Assembly (NCBI GenBank): GCA_018675575.1
Contig: JABGXW010000022.1
Location: 55,856 to 119,855, forward strand
DNA length: 64,000 nucleotides
Direction: 5' to 3'
Source of the DNA: Bacteriovoracaceae bacterium
Lineage (GTDB): Bacteria; Bdellovibrionota; Bacteriovoracia; Bacteriovoracales; Bacteriovoracaceae
The notes under the pieces were generated by a model. It searched no databases, was not told the origin of the DNA, and saw nothing but the letters and a program-made list of their open reading frames with translations. A program made the translations under genes and the position numbers. This document shows positions 33,650 through 44,142 of this stretch, in pieces (position 1 is the first letter of the stretch; the number at the start of each line of letters is the position of its first letter).

Positions 33650-35041
33650 ATGTCTGACACGATCTCTCTAGTAATTTTAGCAGCCGGTGAGGGTAAAAGA
33701 TTAAAGTTAAATTGCCCTAAAGCATTAGCTCCGATGGCAGGTCGGAAACTGGTAGACTTCCCTGTTGGAGCGGCTCTTGGGTTTTTATCTGAAGGTAATA
33801 TTGAAGGTAATATTACATTAGTTTTAGGACATGGCGCCACAGAAGTTAAAAATTATATTAATTCAAAATATGATGATGTAAATACAGTTTTTCAAGAAAA
33901 TCAACTTGGAACAGCTGATGCTGTGAACTCATATTTGAAATCGGTAGATATAAAAGACGATAAATCTGATTATACATTTGTCATGTGTGCAGATACTCCC
34001 ATGATTGGAGAAGAAGACTTAACCAGACTTTATAATATTATTAAATCAAAAGAATTAGATGCATTGGCAGCGACTTTTTTAGCAAAAGATCCATTTGGCT
34101 ATGGAAGAATAGTTTTATCAAAGCAAGGTTTTCATATTGTTGAAGAGAAAGATGCCAATGAAGAAACAAAAGAAATACAAGAAGTTAATTCTGGACTTTA
34201 TGTTTTTAAATCATGCTTTTTAAGAAAAGAAATAAAAAAAATATCAAACAAGAATCAATCAGGAGAGTTTTATCTAACAGATATCTTCGAAGAAGATAAA
34301 AATGTTAAAACTGAATGTTTCGAAAATGAAGAAATATTTTATGGTGTCAATGACCTGCAACAACTACAGCAATCAGAACGATTTATACGCTGGGAACATA
34401 TGGGAAAATTGCGTGATGAAGGTGTTAGACTTATTGACCTTTCTCATACTTATATCGACTTAGATGTCGAAATTGGAGTTGGAACCTGTATTTATCCGAA
34501 CGTATTTCTTGAAGGAAAAACAAAAATTGGTGCAGATTGTTTAATTGAAGCCGGCTCAATTATTAGAAATTCTGTATTACACGATAGCGTGAATATAAAA
34601 GCTTATAGTCATCTCGAAGATGTCATTGTTCGATCACATGCTAGTATTGGCCCCTTTGGACGCCTTCGGCCAGGCACAGATATTGGCGCGGAAAGTAAGA
34701 TTGGAAATTTTGTAGAAATAAAAAAATCAAAACTTGAAAAGGGTGTCAAAGTTTCGCACCTGAGTTACGTTGGTGATGCTGAAATTGGAGAAGAGTCAAA
34801 TATAGGATGTGGATTTGTCACCTGTAATTATGATGGAAAAAACAAACATAAAACTGAAATTGGTAAAAACTGTTTTATAGGTTCTAATTCACAAACAGTT
34901 GCTCCTGTTGAAATTGGAAACGATTGCTTTGTGGCCTCGGGGTCTACTATTAATCAGCCTATGGAAGATGGGTCTTTTGCTATTTCGAGAGGAAGACAGG
35001 TCACTAAGCCTGGACTAGCAAAAAAATTCATTAAAAAGTGA
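33650..35041 (+). CDS. glmU: Bifunctional GlmU (UDP-GlcNAc synthesis)
   Basis: The 463-residue protein joins the N-terminal pyrophosphorylase (LAAGEGKRLKLNCPKAL, with Lys where most enzymes have Thr in G-x-G-T-R) and a C-terminal left-handed beta-helix acetyltransferase with hexapeptide repeats (IGVGTCIYPNVFLEGKTKIG, VKVSHLSYVGDAEIG, GIGCGFVTCNYDG-like). It makes UDP-N-acetylglucosamine for peptidoglycan and lipopolysaccharide. glmS follows on the same strand 94 bases later. Confidence 0.94.
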   Translation: MSDTISLVILAAGEGKRLKLNCPKALAPMAGRKLVDFPVGAALGFLSEGNIEGNITLVLGHGATEVKNYINSKYDDVNTVFQENQLGTADAVNSYLKSVDIKDDKSDYTFVMCADTPMIGEEDLTRLYNIIKSKELDALAATFLAKDPFGYGRIVLSKQGFHIVEEKDANEETKEIQEVNSGLYVFKSCFLRKEIKKISNKNQSGEFYLTDIFEEDKNVKTECFENEEIFYGVNDLQQLQQSERFIRWEHMGKLRDEGVRLIDLSHTYIDLDVEIGVGTCIYPNVFLEGKTKIGADCLIEAGSIIRNSVLHDSVNIKAYSHLEDVIVRSHASIGPFGRLRPGTDIGAESKIGNFVEIKKSKLEKGVKVSHLSYVGDAEIGEESNIGCGFVTCNYDGKNKHKTEIGKNCFIGSNSQTVAPVEIGNDCFVASGSTINQPMEDGSFAISRGRQVTKPGLAKKFIKK

Positions 35042-35135
35042 AAATACATATGTAAATTCCGCACCGCGCACAAGGCAAATGGCTCTGGTAATGGTATTTA
35101 TAAACGTTAAAATTATTTTACCAAGAGGTTTGAGT

Positions 35136-36959
35136 ATGTGCGGTATCGTAGGCCATTTTGGTCCACAGAATTCAGTTGAAATTGTTTTAGAAGGGTTAAA
35201 AAGATTAGAATATCGAGGGTATGATTCTGCAGGTGTGAGTTTTATTGATGAGAAAGAGAATCTAAATGTTTTTAAAAAATCTGGAAAACTACAAAACTTA
35301 AAAGATCATTTAGGTGAAGTGAACTTCACCGCCAGATCATGTATAGGCCATACGCGTTGGGCGACTCATGGAGAAGTAAATGATGAAAACTCTCATCCCC
35401 ATAGTAATAATGAAATTGCACTGGTCCATAATGGAATAATTGAAAATGCCACCTATCTGCGTAAGCAACTTCAAGATCAGGGATTTAAATTTCAATCTGA
35501 AACTGACTCAGAAGTATTTTTGGGACTATTAGCTGTTTCGAGAAAAAAAGGATTAAGCTTCAAAGAAACAATCATTGAATCTTTTGTTCAAATAGAAGGA
35601 AATTCGGCCTTTGTTATACTCGACAGTCAAACTTCGGACATTTTTGCATTTAAAAGGGGAGCTCCTTTAGTTGCGGGCATTAATGAGATCAGTTCAGAAG
35701 TTTTAGTTTCTTCTGATCCTTATGCGTTAGCTGGAATGGTAAATAAAATATATTTCCCGGAAGACAATGTTATCTGTCACCTCTCTGCTAGTAATAAAAA
35801 TCTATTAAATTTCTATGAAATGGATGGAACAACTTCAACTCGATACTTATCAAAAATGTTGGCCATAGATGCAGCCGTATCTGAAAAAGGAGACTTCGAG
35901 CATTTCATGCTAAAGGAGATTCATGAGCAGCCAGAACTTATCCGTTCCCTTACACAATATTATTTTGACGGCGAAGGATTAGAATCATTAAAAAGGATTT
36001 CTAAAATTGAAACTTCAAAGATTCATATCTCTGCTTGTGGAACTGCTTTCTATGCAGGACTTCTAATAAGGGACTTCTTCGAACGATTTAATCGCATCAA
36101 TTGCACTGTAGAATTGGCCAGTGAGTTTAGATATCGAAATCCTATTATAGACTCTAAGGATTTAGGTCTCTTTATTAGCCAGTCTGGGGAAACAGCGGAT
36201 ACTTTGGCCGCACACACTCTTTGTAAAAATGAAGGCATAAAAACTATTTCAATTGTAAATACGGAAGGATCAACTCTGTATCGAGAAGCCACTGACAATT
36301 TATTGATACGTGCAGGAATTGAAGTAGGAGTTGCAAGCACTAAAGCTTTTACTCAGCAAGTGTTAACAGGTCGTTTGTTTTCTGCAGCTTTAGAGGGAGT
36401 TTTAAATAATGAAGAAGAAAAGAAAAAGCTTGTTAATAAGTATGCTCTCCTTGCTGAACGAGTTGATGAGCTATTACTAAAAATAGATGAAATAAAAGAA
36501 GTCGCAGAAAAAATTTATAATTATAATGGATTCTTTTTTACGGGAAGAGGAGCTTATTACCCCGTTGCTCTTGAAGGCGCATTAAAACTAAAAGAAATAG
36601 CGTATGTTCATGCAGAAGGGTATGCCGCCGGAGAGTTAAAACACGGCCCCATCGCCCTAATCGACCATCGCATGGTGAATGTTGCTATTATAGGACCTGA
36701 ACTTTTTGAAAAAACGATATCAAATATTTCTGAAATCAAAACAAGAAAAGGAATCATTGTTACCATTGGTGAAGAAAATAATTCAGAGCTAGAAAATATC
36801 AGTGATTATTATATTCAATTAAATTTAAAAGGACTTGATGAACTCCGTCCGACATATATAAATATTGTTAATCAGCTTTTGTCTTATTATATCGCAAAGC
36901 TCAAAGGGACGGATATTGATAAGCCTAGAAACCTGGCTAAATCAGTGACTGTGGAGTAA
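35136..36959 (+). CDS. glmS: Glucosamine-6-phosphate synthase GlmS
   Basis: The start at 35136 gives MCGIVG, so Cys2 becomes the N-terminal nucleophile; AGAGG lies upstream. The 607-residue enzyme has the N-terminal glutamine amidotransferase (GHTRWATHG, GIIENATYLR) and two SIS domains with ISACGTAFYAG, ISQSGETADTL and ASTKAFTQQ, ending in the conserved LAKSVTVE. It converts fructose-6-phosphate and glutamine to glucosamine-6-phosphate, the first step feeding GlmU. Confidence 0.97.
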   Translation: MCGIVGHFGPQNSVEIVLEGLKRLEYRGYDSAGVSFIDEKENLNVFKKSGKLQNLKDHLGEVNFTARSCIGHTRWATHGEVNDENSHPHSNNEIALVHNGIIENATYLRKQLQDQGFKFQSETDSEVFLGLLAVSRKKGLSFKETIIESFVQIEGNSAFVILDSQTSDIFAFKRGAPLVAGINEISSEVLVSSDPYALAGMVNKIYFPEDNVICHLSASNKNLLNFYEMDGTTSTRYLSKMLAIDAAVSEKGDFEHFMLKEIHEQPELIRSLTQYYFDGEGLESLKRISKIETSKIHISACGTAFYAGLLIRDFFERFNRINCTVELASEFRYRNPIIDSKDLGLFISQSGETADTLAAHTLCKNEGIKTISIVNTEGSTLYREATDNLLIRAGIEVGVASTKAFTQQVLTGRLFSAALEGVLNNEEEKKKLVNKYALLAERVDELLLKIDEIKEVAEKIYNYNGFFFTGRGAYYPVALEGALKLKEIAYVHAEGYAAGELKHGPIALIDHRMVNVAIIGPELFEKTISNISEIKTRKGIIVTIGEENNSELENISDYYIQLNLKGLDELRPTYINIVNQLLSYYIAKLKGTDIDKPRNLAKSVTVE

Positions 36960-36961
36960 GG

Positions 36962-39211
36962 GTGAGCCAGACAGTAAAGTTTGATCAATTAAATAAGGCC
37001 CAGCAAAAAGCTGTTCTCGCTAATGAGGGACCTGTTATGATATTAGCTGGCGCTGGCTCTGGTAAAACGAGGACTCTTGTAAGTAAAATATCTTATCTCA
37101 TTGAAAATCTTCACATCAGTCCTTTTCAAGTGCTGGCATTGACTTTTTCTAATAAGGCCGCAAGGGAAATGAGGGAGAGGGTGGCCAAGGCCGTTTCAGA
37201 TGATATTGGTGCACTTGGGATAACCACTTTCCACGCTTTTTGTGCTCGAGTTCTTCGATCTGAAGCAAGTTATATAGGCCTTAGTCAGAACTTTACTATT
37301 TATGACACTAGTGAATCGAAGGCCATTGTAAAACAAATCTTATCTCGTCATGGAATTTCTACAAAAGAGATCAATCCAAAGGAAATCCTTTTTTACATTA
37401 GTGAAGTTAAAAATATTGGATATTACCTCGGTGCGAAAGACTTTGAGGAAGCGATTGACAAAAATGATCCTTACTTTGGTTATTTTACTGAGTATGAATC
37501 TGAATTGGCTAAGTCTAATGCAGTAGACTTTGGAGGACTTATTAATGGAGTCATTCAATTGTTTGAAAAATTTCCTGATGTATTAAAAAAATATCAAGAC
37601 AGATATAAATATCTTTTTGTTGACGAGTATCAAGATACAAATAGAGCACAATTTAAATTACTTTGCCTTCTTGCTGAAAAATGTCTTTCTGTTTGCGTTG
37701 TTGGTGATGAGGATCAATCTATTTATTCTTGGAGAGGAGCAGATATCAATAATATTCTTGATTTTGAAGAATATTTCCCCGGTGTTCAAACTTTAAAATT
37801 AGAACAAAACTACAGATCTTCAAAAATCATCATTGATGCAGCATCGTGTGTTATCGGCAGAAATATGCACCGAAAGGGCAAGGAGATGTGGACTGATAAC
37901 GACGAAGGTGATTGTGTAGAAATAATTGAATGTCATAATGATAAGTCTGAAGCAGAGTTTATCTCAGATAAAATTATCAAGTTAAAAAGAAATGGTGTTG
38001 ATACTGAAGAAGTTGCTGTCTTTTATAGAACAAATGCACAATCGAGAATAATTGAAGACTCTTTAAGAAAAAATAACATTGCTTATAGAGTTGTAGGTGG
38101 AGTTAAATTCTATGAAAGAAAAGAAATTAAGGATCTATTGGCGTATATTAGAGTCGTCGTGAACCCAAAAGACTCTCTTGCTTTCAGTCGAATAATAAAT
38201 GTTCCTTCAAGAGGCATTGGAACTACTTCGTTGAGAAAACTTGAATCTGCGGCCATAAAAGATGGTCTTTCTTTGCCTGCAATTGCAAATGCAGTGATCG
38301 ATCAAAGAGAAAATTATCAAGATTTAAAGTTTAGCGCAAAAGTTCGATCTTCATTGTCTCAATTAAATACACTTTTTAATGAATCTTCTCTCATGGATCA
38401 GGAAGGAATTTCACCATCAACTATATATGAAAAGCTTCTCCATGAATCTGGCTATTACGATTTCTTAAAGGCCAGTAAAGATTATGAATCTATGGCGAGA
38501 ATAGAAAATCTTGAAGAATTGGGAAATGCAATCTCACAATATGAAGAGTCTGATCAAAAGCCGTCGCTTTCAGGATTTTTAGAAACTGTCACGCTTGATA
38601 CCTCAAATGACGAAGGTATCGAAAATGAAGATCAAGAAAGTAGAGAAGTCAGTCTTATGACGATTCATGGTGCTAAGGGATTAGAGTTTTCATACGTCTT
38701 TATTTCAGGTGCTGAAGAAAATATATTCCCCTCCTTTCGCTCAATCGAAGATGCGGGGGGTCATGGGGTTGAAGAAGAAAGAAGATTATTCTATGTGGCC
38801 ATGACAAGAGCTATGAATAAACTCTATATCTGTTTTGCCCAAGGAAGAATGCTTTTTGGTCAGTTGAAATTTAATGGACCAAGTCGATTTATAAATGAAA
38901 TTCCTGAGAAGTATTATATATGGCGAAAGCTTACAACAGGGGGGAGTTCAATTCATTCAGGATTTCAAAAAGAAGATGAGTGGGATGATTTTAATCAAGA
39001 AACAAATTATGAAGAGATGGAAACAGTTAAAGTGATTGCAAAACCCTCTCAGGAATATAAAAAAGGAATGAAAGTGTTACACTCTTTATATGGACAAGGA
39101 GTCGTTAACTCAAGTGATGGATTTGGTAACGAAGAAAAGGTCGTCATTCGTTTTACCGACGGAGCAACGAAAAAATTCTTGGTTAAGTTTGCACCTTTAA
39201 CAAAGTTTTAA
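36962..39211 (+). CDS. pcrA: UvrD/PcrA/Rep family DNA helicase
   Basis: Starts with GTG two bases after glmS. The 749-residue protein carries Walker A GAGSGKT (30-36), motif II VDEYQDTNRAQ (about 220), GDEDQSIYSWRGAD, YRSSKIIIDAA, and motif VI VAMTRAMNKLYI. The C-terminal part ends in a PcrA-like Tudor domain (KVLHSLYGQGVVNSSDG). It unwinds DNA 3'-to-5' in repair and replication. Confidence 0.95.
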   Translation: MSQTVKFDQLNKAQQKAVLANEGPVMILAGAGSGKTRTLVSKISYLIENLHISPFQVLALTFSNKAAREMRERVAKAVSDDIGALGITTFHAFCARVLRSEASYIGLSQNFTIYDTSESKAIVKQILSRHGISTKEINPKEILFYISEVKNIGYYLGAKDFEEAIDKNDPYFGYFTEYESELAKSNAVDFGGLINGVIQLFEKFPDVLKKYQDRYKYLFVDEYQDTNRAQFKLLCLLAEKCLSVCVVGDEDQSIYSWRGADINNILDFEEYFPGVQTLKLEQNYRSSKIIIDAASCVIGRNMHRKGKEMWTDNDEGDCVEIIECHNDKSEAEFISDKIIKLKRNGVDTEEVAVFYRTNAQSRIIEDSLRKNNIAYRVVGGVKFYERKEIKDLLAYIRVVVNPKDSLAFSRIINVPSRGIGTTSLRKLESAAIKDGLSLPAIANAVIDQRENYQDLKFSAKVRSSLSQLNTLFNESSLMDQEGISPSTIYEKLLHESGYYDFLKASKDYESMARIENLEELGNAISQYEESDQKPSLSGFLETVTLDTSNDEGIENEDQESREVSLMTIHGAKGLEFSYVFISGAEENIFPSFRSIEDAGGHGVEEERRLFYVAMTRAMNKLYICFAQGRMLFGQLKFNGPSRFINEIPEKYYIWRKLTTGGSSIHSGFQKEDEWDDFNQETNYEEMETVKVIAKPSQEYKKGMKVLHSLYGQGVVNSSDGFGNEEKVVIRFTDGATKKFLVKFAPLTKF

Positions 39212-39220
39212 GTGATCATA

Positions 39221-41251
39221 ATGAAAATAAAGAAAAAATATTATCTTTCCCTCGTTATCATTTTACTCCTAATGGGCATAATGTTAGCTGCCGTGTCAAA
39301 CTTAGTATCAACATCTGATTTGGAAAAAGAAATATATGAAAACGTGTCCTTGCTGTTGGAAAAATCAACAATAAAGCATGAAAAGATTAAAATTGAATAT
39401 GGACTGAATATTAGATTTATAATCCCAAAGCTTGAGATCATTTCCACAGTCTCAAAAAAGGTAATAGCCTCAGTCAAACAAGTTGAAGTCAAGGCACCTC
39501 TGTGGTCATTATATTTGCCAAGTTTTCCTGTCTCTTATCATTTTAAAGATATTCAAATTAATATTGGTGAGCAATTAAATAATGTCGTGAATATTAAAAA
39601 GCTTCAGGAAAGAATGACTTATAAAAACCTGCTCGGTTTTGATACTTTTCATGAAAAAAGTAAACATAGTATTTTCTTTGACGGAATTAACCTTCACTCA
39701 AAAACGGTTGACTTCCCAATCCAATATTTAAAACTGAGGAATTTTTCTTGGAGTAAATTTGTTGCTTATGAAATTAGACATCAAATTAAGGAGAATAGGC
39801 TTTTACCTGATCTTTTTGCAGATTATGTCTTGATCGGAGAAGTAAACTTAGGAGAATCGATTGAGAGAAAAGATTTAAGAACTAAAGCACAACTAAAAAT
39901 TTCAAAGTTAAATGTCGGTAAAATGATTGATATTCAGTCATTAATAAACGGTAAAATTGCTCTTCATATTGGTGGAAAAGATATTCTCGATGGTCATATT
40001 TCTACTCTAGGAGAAATCGAATTAGACTCACGTTTCTTTCTCAAAGGGAGAGTTTTAGATCTTTTGGGGATGAGGTTTAAACTCCCTGTCGCTAATATGG
40101 TAGTTTTGAAAAAAATCCTTCCTGGATTTAAAGAAAGTAATAAAATAATCATCGAGGGAGATTTAAAGGGAATAGGAAGCGATATCGTACAACCCGATTT
40201 AAATTTTAACTTTTCGGAATCGATTCAATTATCAAAGAATAAGTTTTCATTTAAAACTACTATGAAGGGAACTTTAAAAGAAGATAGATTAGACTTTTCT
40301 TTTTCCAGTCTCTTTAGTGAAGGCGTGATCAATGGGCGTGTACGTGCTCCCGTTTATGACAGACGAACAGGGCTGTTATTTACTTTGGATAAAAATATCA
40401 ACTTAAACTTAGAAATCAAAGATATTGATTTAAAGGTAATGGCACTGAAAAAGAAATCATTCTACTCTTTATCAAAAAAATATTTTAGTAAAACAGATTT
40501 GTCAAAAAAGTTTAAAAAAATTGAGATTAAAATTAAAGATTGTAAATATGACAAGAGAAAACTCGATGGACATGGAGTTTTTAAAAGAGATGAAAAGTCA
40601 CTTACTACAAAGGATTTTACTCTTAATTACGATGGAGGCTCTTTAGTGACTGATCTTATACTCAGTCCGGATTATATAGAGGGACAATTGGCATTTGAGA
40701 ATTTTAATGTTGAGGGAATTACAGCCATTTTAGAGGGAGGGAGACTTCCTATTTCTGGAACATATTCTGGAAAACTTTCGGGAGTCTTTTCAAAATCGAC
40801 ACGATTCTCTCATGAATTAAATATTAACTTAATTGGTCGTGATGGAATCTTAACAAAAGGACAATCTATTTCTTCTGTAGGGTCTGCAATGGCAAAATTT
40901 TCTCCGGATTTAACTCTTTCAAAAGGAGCGAATTCATTTAGTAAGCTTTTGTTAATGGGACGTTATGCGAATAATAACTTAATAATAAAAAATATTACAT
41001 ATGAAGACAAAAACCATGAGCTCAAAGTTCAGGGGACGGCAAATATCATTATCACAGAAATTAAAGAAAAGAATTATATTGGAGAAGGGTCAAACTTTTT
41101 GATTAATTTAATTGATCAGAAAAATACATTATGGACAAAAAAATCGGCCATCAATCTACCTAAAGAAGTACCTATGAAAATACAACGAATTAACCAAGAA
41201 TGGGTGCCTGACTTGCTCTATACAATCAATAAGATTAAGGATGAGCAATGA
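39221..41251 (+). CDS. AsmA-like membrane-anchored envelope protein
   Basis: About 676 residues with one N-terminal membrane segment (YYLSLVIILLLMGIMLAAVS) and a long, beta-strand-rich periplasmic part, as in AsmA/TamB-type lipid-transport proteins (for example FDGINLHSKTVDFPIQYLKL, GAVNLGESI-like and PDYIEGQLAFENFNVEGI). The GTG at 39212, directly after the helicase stop, is an alternative start. The assignment is by overall pattern, not a decisive motif. It ends in an ATGA overlap with mtnA. Confidence 0.6.
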   Translation: MKIKKKYYLSLVIILLLMGIMLAAVSNLVSTSDLEKEIYENVSLLLEKSTIKHEKIKIEYGLNIRFIIPKLEIISTVSKKVIASVKQVEVKAPLWSLYLPSFPVSYHFKDIQINIGEQLNNVVNIKKLQERMTYKNLLGFDTFHEKSKHSIFFDGINLHSKTVDFPIQYLKLRNFSWSKFVAYEIRHQIKENRLLPDLFADYVLIGEVNLGESIERKDLRTKAQLKISKLNVGKMIDIQSLINGKIALHIGGKDILDGHISTLGEIELDSRFFLKGRVLDLLGMRFKLPVANMVVLKKILPGFKESNKIIIEGDLKGIGSDIVQPDLNFNFSESIQLSKNKFSFKTTMKGTLKEDRLDFSFSSLFSEGVINGRVRAPVYDRRTGLLFTLDKNINLNLEIKDIDLKVMALKKKSFYSLSKKYFSKTDLSKKFKKIEIKIKDCKYDKRKLDGHGVFKRDEKSLTTKDFTLNYDGGSLVTDLILSPDYIEGQLAFENFNVEGITAILEGGRLPISGTYSGKLSGVFSKSTRFSHELNINLIGRDGILTKGQSISSVGSAMAKFSPDLTLSKGANSFSKLLLMGRYANNNLIIKNITYEDKNHELKVQGTANIIITEIKEKNYIGEGSNFLINLIDQKNTLWTKKSAINLPKEVPMKIQRINQEWVPDLLYTINKIKDEQ

Positions 41252-42312
41252 AAAATCTCGAATATGTTTCTATCCGCTGGAAAAATGACTCTTTACATAT
41301 ACTGGACCAGAGAAAACTTCCGAATGAAGAGACTTACATTATTGCTCAGACTAGTGAAGATATATTTCACGCAATAAAGGACATGGTGGTTCGAGGCGCG
41401 CCTCTTATTGGTTTTACTGGTATTTTCGGAATTCTCTTTTGGGTAAAAGATGTATTTAGCTCAGAAGAAGAATTGAATCAGATTTCAAAATATCTAAATA
41501 GTTCGAGGCCAACTGCTATAAACCTTTCTTTTGAATTAGATAATGCAGTATCGCTTGTGAAAAATGCCATTAAAAAAGACAAGACTCAAGAAGAAACGAT
41601 GCAATTGATACTAGACCATGCCATGGCACAAATAGATAAAATTAGAATCGATAATCAAAAGATGGCCGATTTAGCAGCAGATCATCTTTACAAACTTTAT
41701 GGTGAGAAGAAACTGAATATTGTTACTCTTTGCAATACCGGATTTTTGGCATGTGGCCCAATGGGAACAGCTCTTGGAGTGATCTCTAATTTATCAAAAT
41801 TAAATAGAGTCAATATGGTTTATACTTCTGAGACGAGACCGTATTTACAGGGCTCTCGTCTAACTTCCTACGAATTAAAAAAAGAAGGTATCGATCATAG
41901 AATTATTGTTGAGGGGGCACATTCCTATATATTAGAAAATAAACAAATTGATGCAGTTTTTATTGGAGCTGATAGAATTGTTTCTAATGGTGACACTGCA
42001 AATAAAATCGGATCATCAACCCTATGTTTAATTGCAAAACATTATAATGTTCCTTTCTTTGTTGTTGCTCCAACATCCTCTTTTGACCTATCTTTAGAAA
42101 CTGGAGACGATATAGAAATTGAATTAAGAGATGAAGACGAAATTTTAAGATACAAAGAGTACTTAATCGCTCCCAAGGGGGCGACAGCAATAAATCCAAG
42201 TTTCGATATTTCTCGAGGTGAATATATAAGAGCAATTTTCTGTGAAAAAGGTGATATTTCACCAGTCACAAATGAAAAAATAAGCATAGTACACGCGGCT
42301 TCAAATGAGTAA
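41248..42312 (+). CDS. mtnA: S-methyl-5-thioribose-1-phosphate isomerase
   Basis: The 354-residue enzyme matches MtnA: VRGAPLIGFTGIFGIL near the N-terminus, the catalytic Cys in TLCNTGFLACGPMGTALG, SETRPYLQGSRLTSYEL and GADRIVSNGDTANKIGS with the catalytic Asp. It isomerises methylthioribose-1-phosphate to methylthioribulose-1-phosphate in methionine salvage. Translationally coupled to the AsmA-like gene and overlapping the next gene by eight bases. Confidence 0.92.
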   Translation: MKNLEYVSIRWKNDSLHILDQRKLPNEETYIIAQTSEDIFHAIKDMVVRGAPLIGFTGIFGILFWVKDVFSSEEELNQISKYLNSSRPTAINLSFELDNAVSLVKNAIKKDKTQEETMQLILDHAMAQIDKIRIDNQKMADLAADHLYKLYGEKKLNIVTLCNTGFLACGPMGTALGVISNLSKLNRVNMVYTSETRPYLQGSRLTSYELKKEGIDHRIIVEGAHSYILENKQIDAVFIGADRIVSNGDTANKIGSSTLCLIAKHYNVPFFVVAPTSSFDLSLETGDDIEIELRDEDEILRYKEYLIAPKGATAINPSFDISRGEYIRAIFCEKGDISPVTNEKISIVHAASNE

Positions 42313-43234
42313 TGAGCTACGATCATCCATTGATATTGGTTCTAACTCAGTCTTGTTACTTATCGGGATCACGGTAGAATCAAAGATACAGGTCTTAAGA
42401 GATGAATCAAGGGTCACAAGCCTTGGTAAAGACTTAGATCTTAATAAAAAATTCATCAATGAGTCTATGGATAAAACTTATTACGCCTTAGAAGAATATA
42501 AAAAACTAATCGAAGTAGCGGGACTTAATTCATCTGATACAATTGTGTCGGCAACAGAGGCCAGTCGAGTCGCAACAAATGCAAAAGTATTTTTTGAAAA
42601 AATAAAAAAAAATTTAGGGTTTAATATTCAGCTTATTTCAAGTGACGGAGAGGCATACTACACAGGCCTTGGTATTTCACTCGCTTCAATATCGAACACT
42701 CAGGCGGGTAATGAAAAAATCATTATTGATCTCGGAGGAGCATCCACTGAATTAATAAAAATAAGTTTAAGTCCATTTGAGATAAAATCCTCACTCAGTC
42801 TTCCTCTTGGATCAGTTAGGGGACAGGACTGGATAGACAAAAAAATACTTCGAGAAAAAGTCGAAGAGATATTTCGCACATGGGATTTGACACCATATCA
42901 CCATCATTCACCTATTTTCGTAGCAGGAACTATGACTTCAATTGCATGTGTAATGAAAAGTTTAAATACATTTGATGCCGAAGAGATAAACGGTCAAGTA
43001 TTCTCTCTTGAAAACTTCAATGATTCTATTCAAAAGATCTCAGAAGACACCCATGAGGAACTGCTTTCAAAATATCCTTATTTGGGAAAACGTGCTCGAA
43101 CTATTGCTGCTGGTGGACTGATAATTAAATCTCTGTGTGAACAACTAAATGTGCAGAAACTAGAAATTTCTACCTCTGGACTTCGTCATGGTACACTATT
43201 TGAAGGAGTAATTAACGATGGATTTATTACATGA
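42305..43234 (+). CDS. Ppx/GppA-family phosphatase
   Basis: The 309-residue protein has the ASKHA fold: SIDIGSNSVLLLI (phosphate 1), ATEASRVATNA, IIDLGGASTELIK (phosphate 2) and a GTMTSIACVMKSL segment. It is the catalytic N-terminal part only, shorter than full-length exopolyphosphatase. Family members hydrolyse polyphosphate or pppGpp. It overlaps the next gene by 17 bases. Confidence 0.88.
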   Translation: MSNELRSSIDIGSNSVLLLIGITVESKIQVLRDESRVTSLGKDLDLNKKFINESMDKTYYALEEYKKLIEVAGLNSSDTIVSATEASRVATNAKVFFEKIKKNLGFNIQLISSDGEAYYTGLGISLASISNTQAGNEKIIIDLGGASTELIKISLSPFEIKSSLSLPLGSVRGQDWIDKKILREKVEEIFRTWDLTPYHHHSPIFVAGTMTSIACVMKSLNTFDAEEINGQVFSLENFNDSIQKISEDTHEELLSKYPYLGKRARTIAAGGLIIKSLCEQLNVQKLEISTSGLRHGTLFEGVINDGFIT

Positions 43235-43706
43235 AAATGGCGGCAATTTAGACGACGCTATCAAATTAAAAAAAGACCAAGTTTTATTTGTAGAAGGTGA
43301 ATCTTCAGCCTATCTCTATATTGTTGTTCGTGGAAAAATTCGCATTGTTAAAGAATTGGAAAGTAAATTCATCCCAATCTCAGTTGTTGGCGAAAAATCC
43401 TTTATAGGTGAATTATCTATGTTTTCAGATGACGTGAGATCAGCCTCAGCTATTGCCATGGAAACGACATCAGTCCTTATGATCAAAAAAAGTGATATTA
43501 GAAAAGTATTGAAGTCATGCCCGGATTGGGTTTCCGAAATCATGCAAACACTTTCAGGACGACTCCGTGGAGGGCTAGACATTTTAAGAGAACATAATAT
43601 TGTTGATGGTGCTAGTGATTCTGAAAATAATTTATCTCCACAAGAATCAAAGAGTATCACCGCTAGTTTGAAGGCCTATAGAAAGAGAAGGGGACTCAAC
43701 TCATAG
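43218..43706 (+). CDS. Cyclic-nucleotide-binding domain protein
   Basis: The 162-residue protein has a CNB fold: LKKDQVLFVEGESSAYLYIV, GKIRIVKE, GEKSFIGELSMFSDDVRSAS (phosphate-binding cassette) and ATTSVLMIKKSDIRKVL-like end. There is no helix-turn-helix region, so it is not a transcription factor of the Crp type. Overlaps the Ppx/GppA gene; probably acts by binding a cyclic nucleotide and signalling through a partner. Confidence 0.85.
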   Translation: MDLLHENGGNLDDAIKLKKDQVLFVEGESSAYLYIVVRGKIRIVKELESKFIPISVVGEKSFIGELSMFSDDVRSASAIAMETTSVLMIKKSDIRKVLKSCPDWVSEIMQTLSGRLRGGLDILREHNIVDGASDSENNLSPQESKSITASLKAYRKRRGLNS

Positions 43707-44129
43707 TTGAACTTGACCTCTTTTGGATAAGTTAATCAAAATACCAACAATTCTATTTTGAGCTTTTTTAATTAATGCTCTGCTGTCTTTTATAGGTTTA
43801 ACCAATATTGTATAAGCGATTTCAGCATATTCTCTAGGTGCTAAAGATAAGATTCTTCTTTGAAAACTTGAATCAATATCCTTTAAGGCAAGTCCTAGAA
43901 TTTCTGGTTTAGCCTGAGTGAACATAACACAAATTTCATGGTCACTTAATTTATCTAAATCACAGAATGATAAGCTTTTTTCTTGAAGCTCTAAGGCCAG
44001 CGATGGGTTTCTTTGTTTAATATTGGTGAGAAGAACATTTTTTTCTTCAGCAGTCATAAACTCGAGCATCTCAACAATTTGCGCCTTACCATTTAAAAAT
44101 ACAGATCCTTCATTTTTTGTAAATTCCAT
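43701..44129 (-). CDS. FliG-like armadillo-domain protein
   Basis: Start at 44129 is set by AGGAG six bases upstream. The 142 residues resemble the middle/C-terminal domain of the flagellar motor switch FliG: IVEMLEFMTAEEKNVLL, NPSLALELQEKSLSFCDLDKLS-like and LGLALKDIDSSFQRRILSLA, which correspond to the FliG pattern D-P-x-L-A, F-D-L, L-A-x-A-L-K, and I-x-x-x-L-S-x-R. The protein is about half of FliG, so it may be a truncated paralog. It converges on the cyclic-nucleotide-binding gene with a six-base overlap and lies downstream of the coiled-coil gene. Confidence 0.6.
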   Translation of the reverse strand: MEFTKNEGSVFLNGKAQIVEMLEFMTAEEKNVLLTNIKQRNPSLALELQEKSLSFCDLDKLSDHEICVMFTQAKPEILGLALKDIDSSFQRRILSLAPREYAEIAYTILVKPIKDSRALIKKAQNRIVGILINLSKRGQVQL

Positions 44130-44142
44130 AATCAACTCCTAT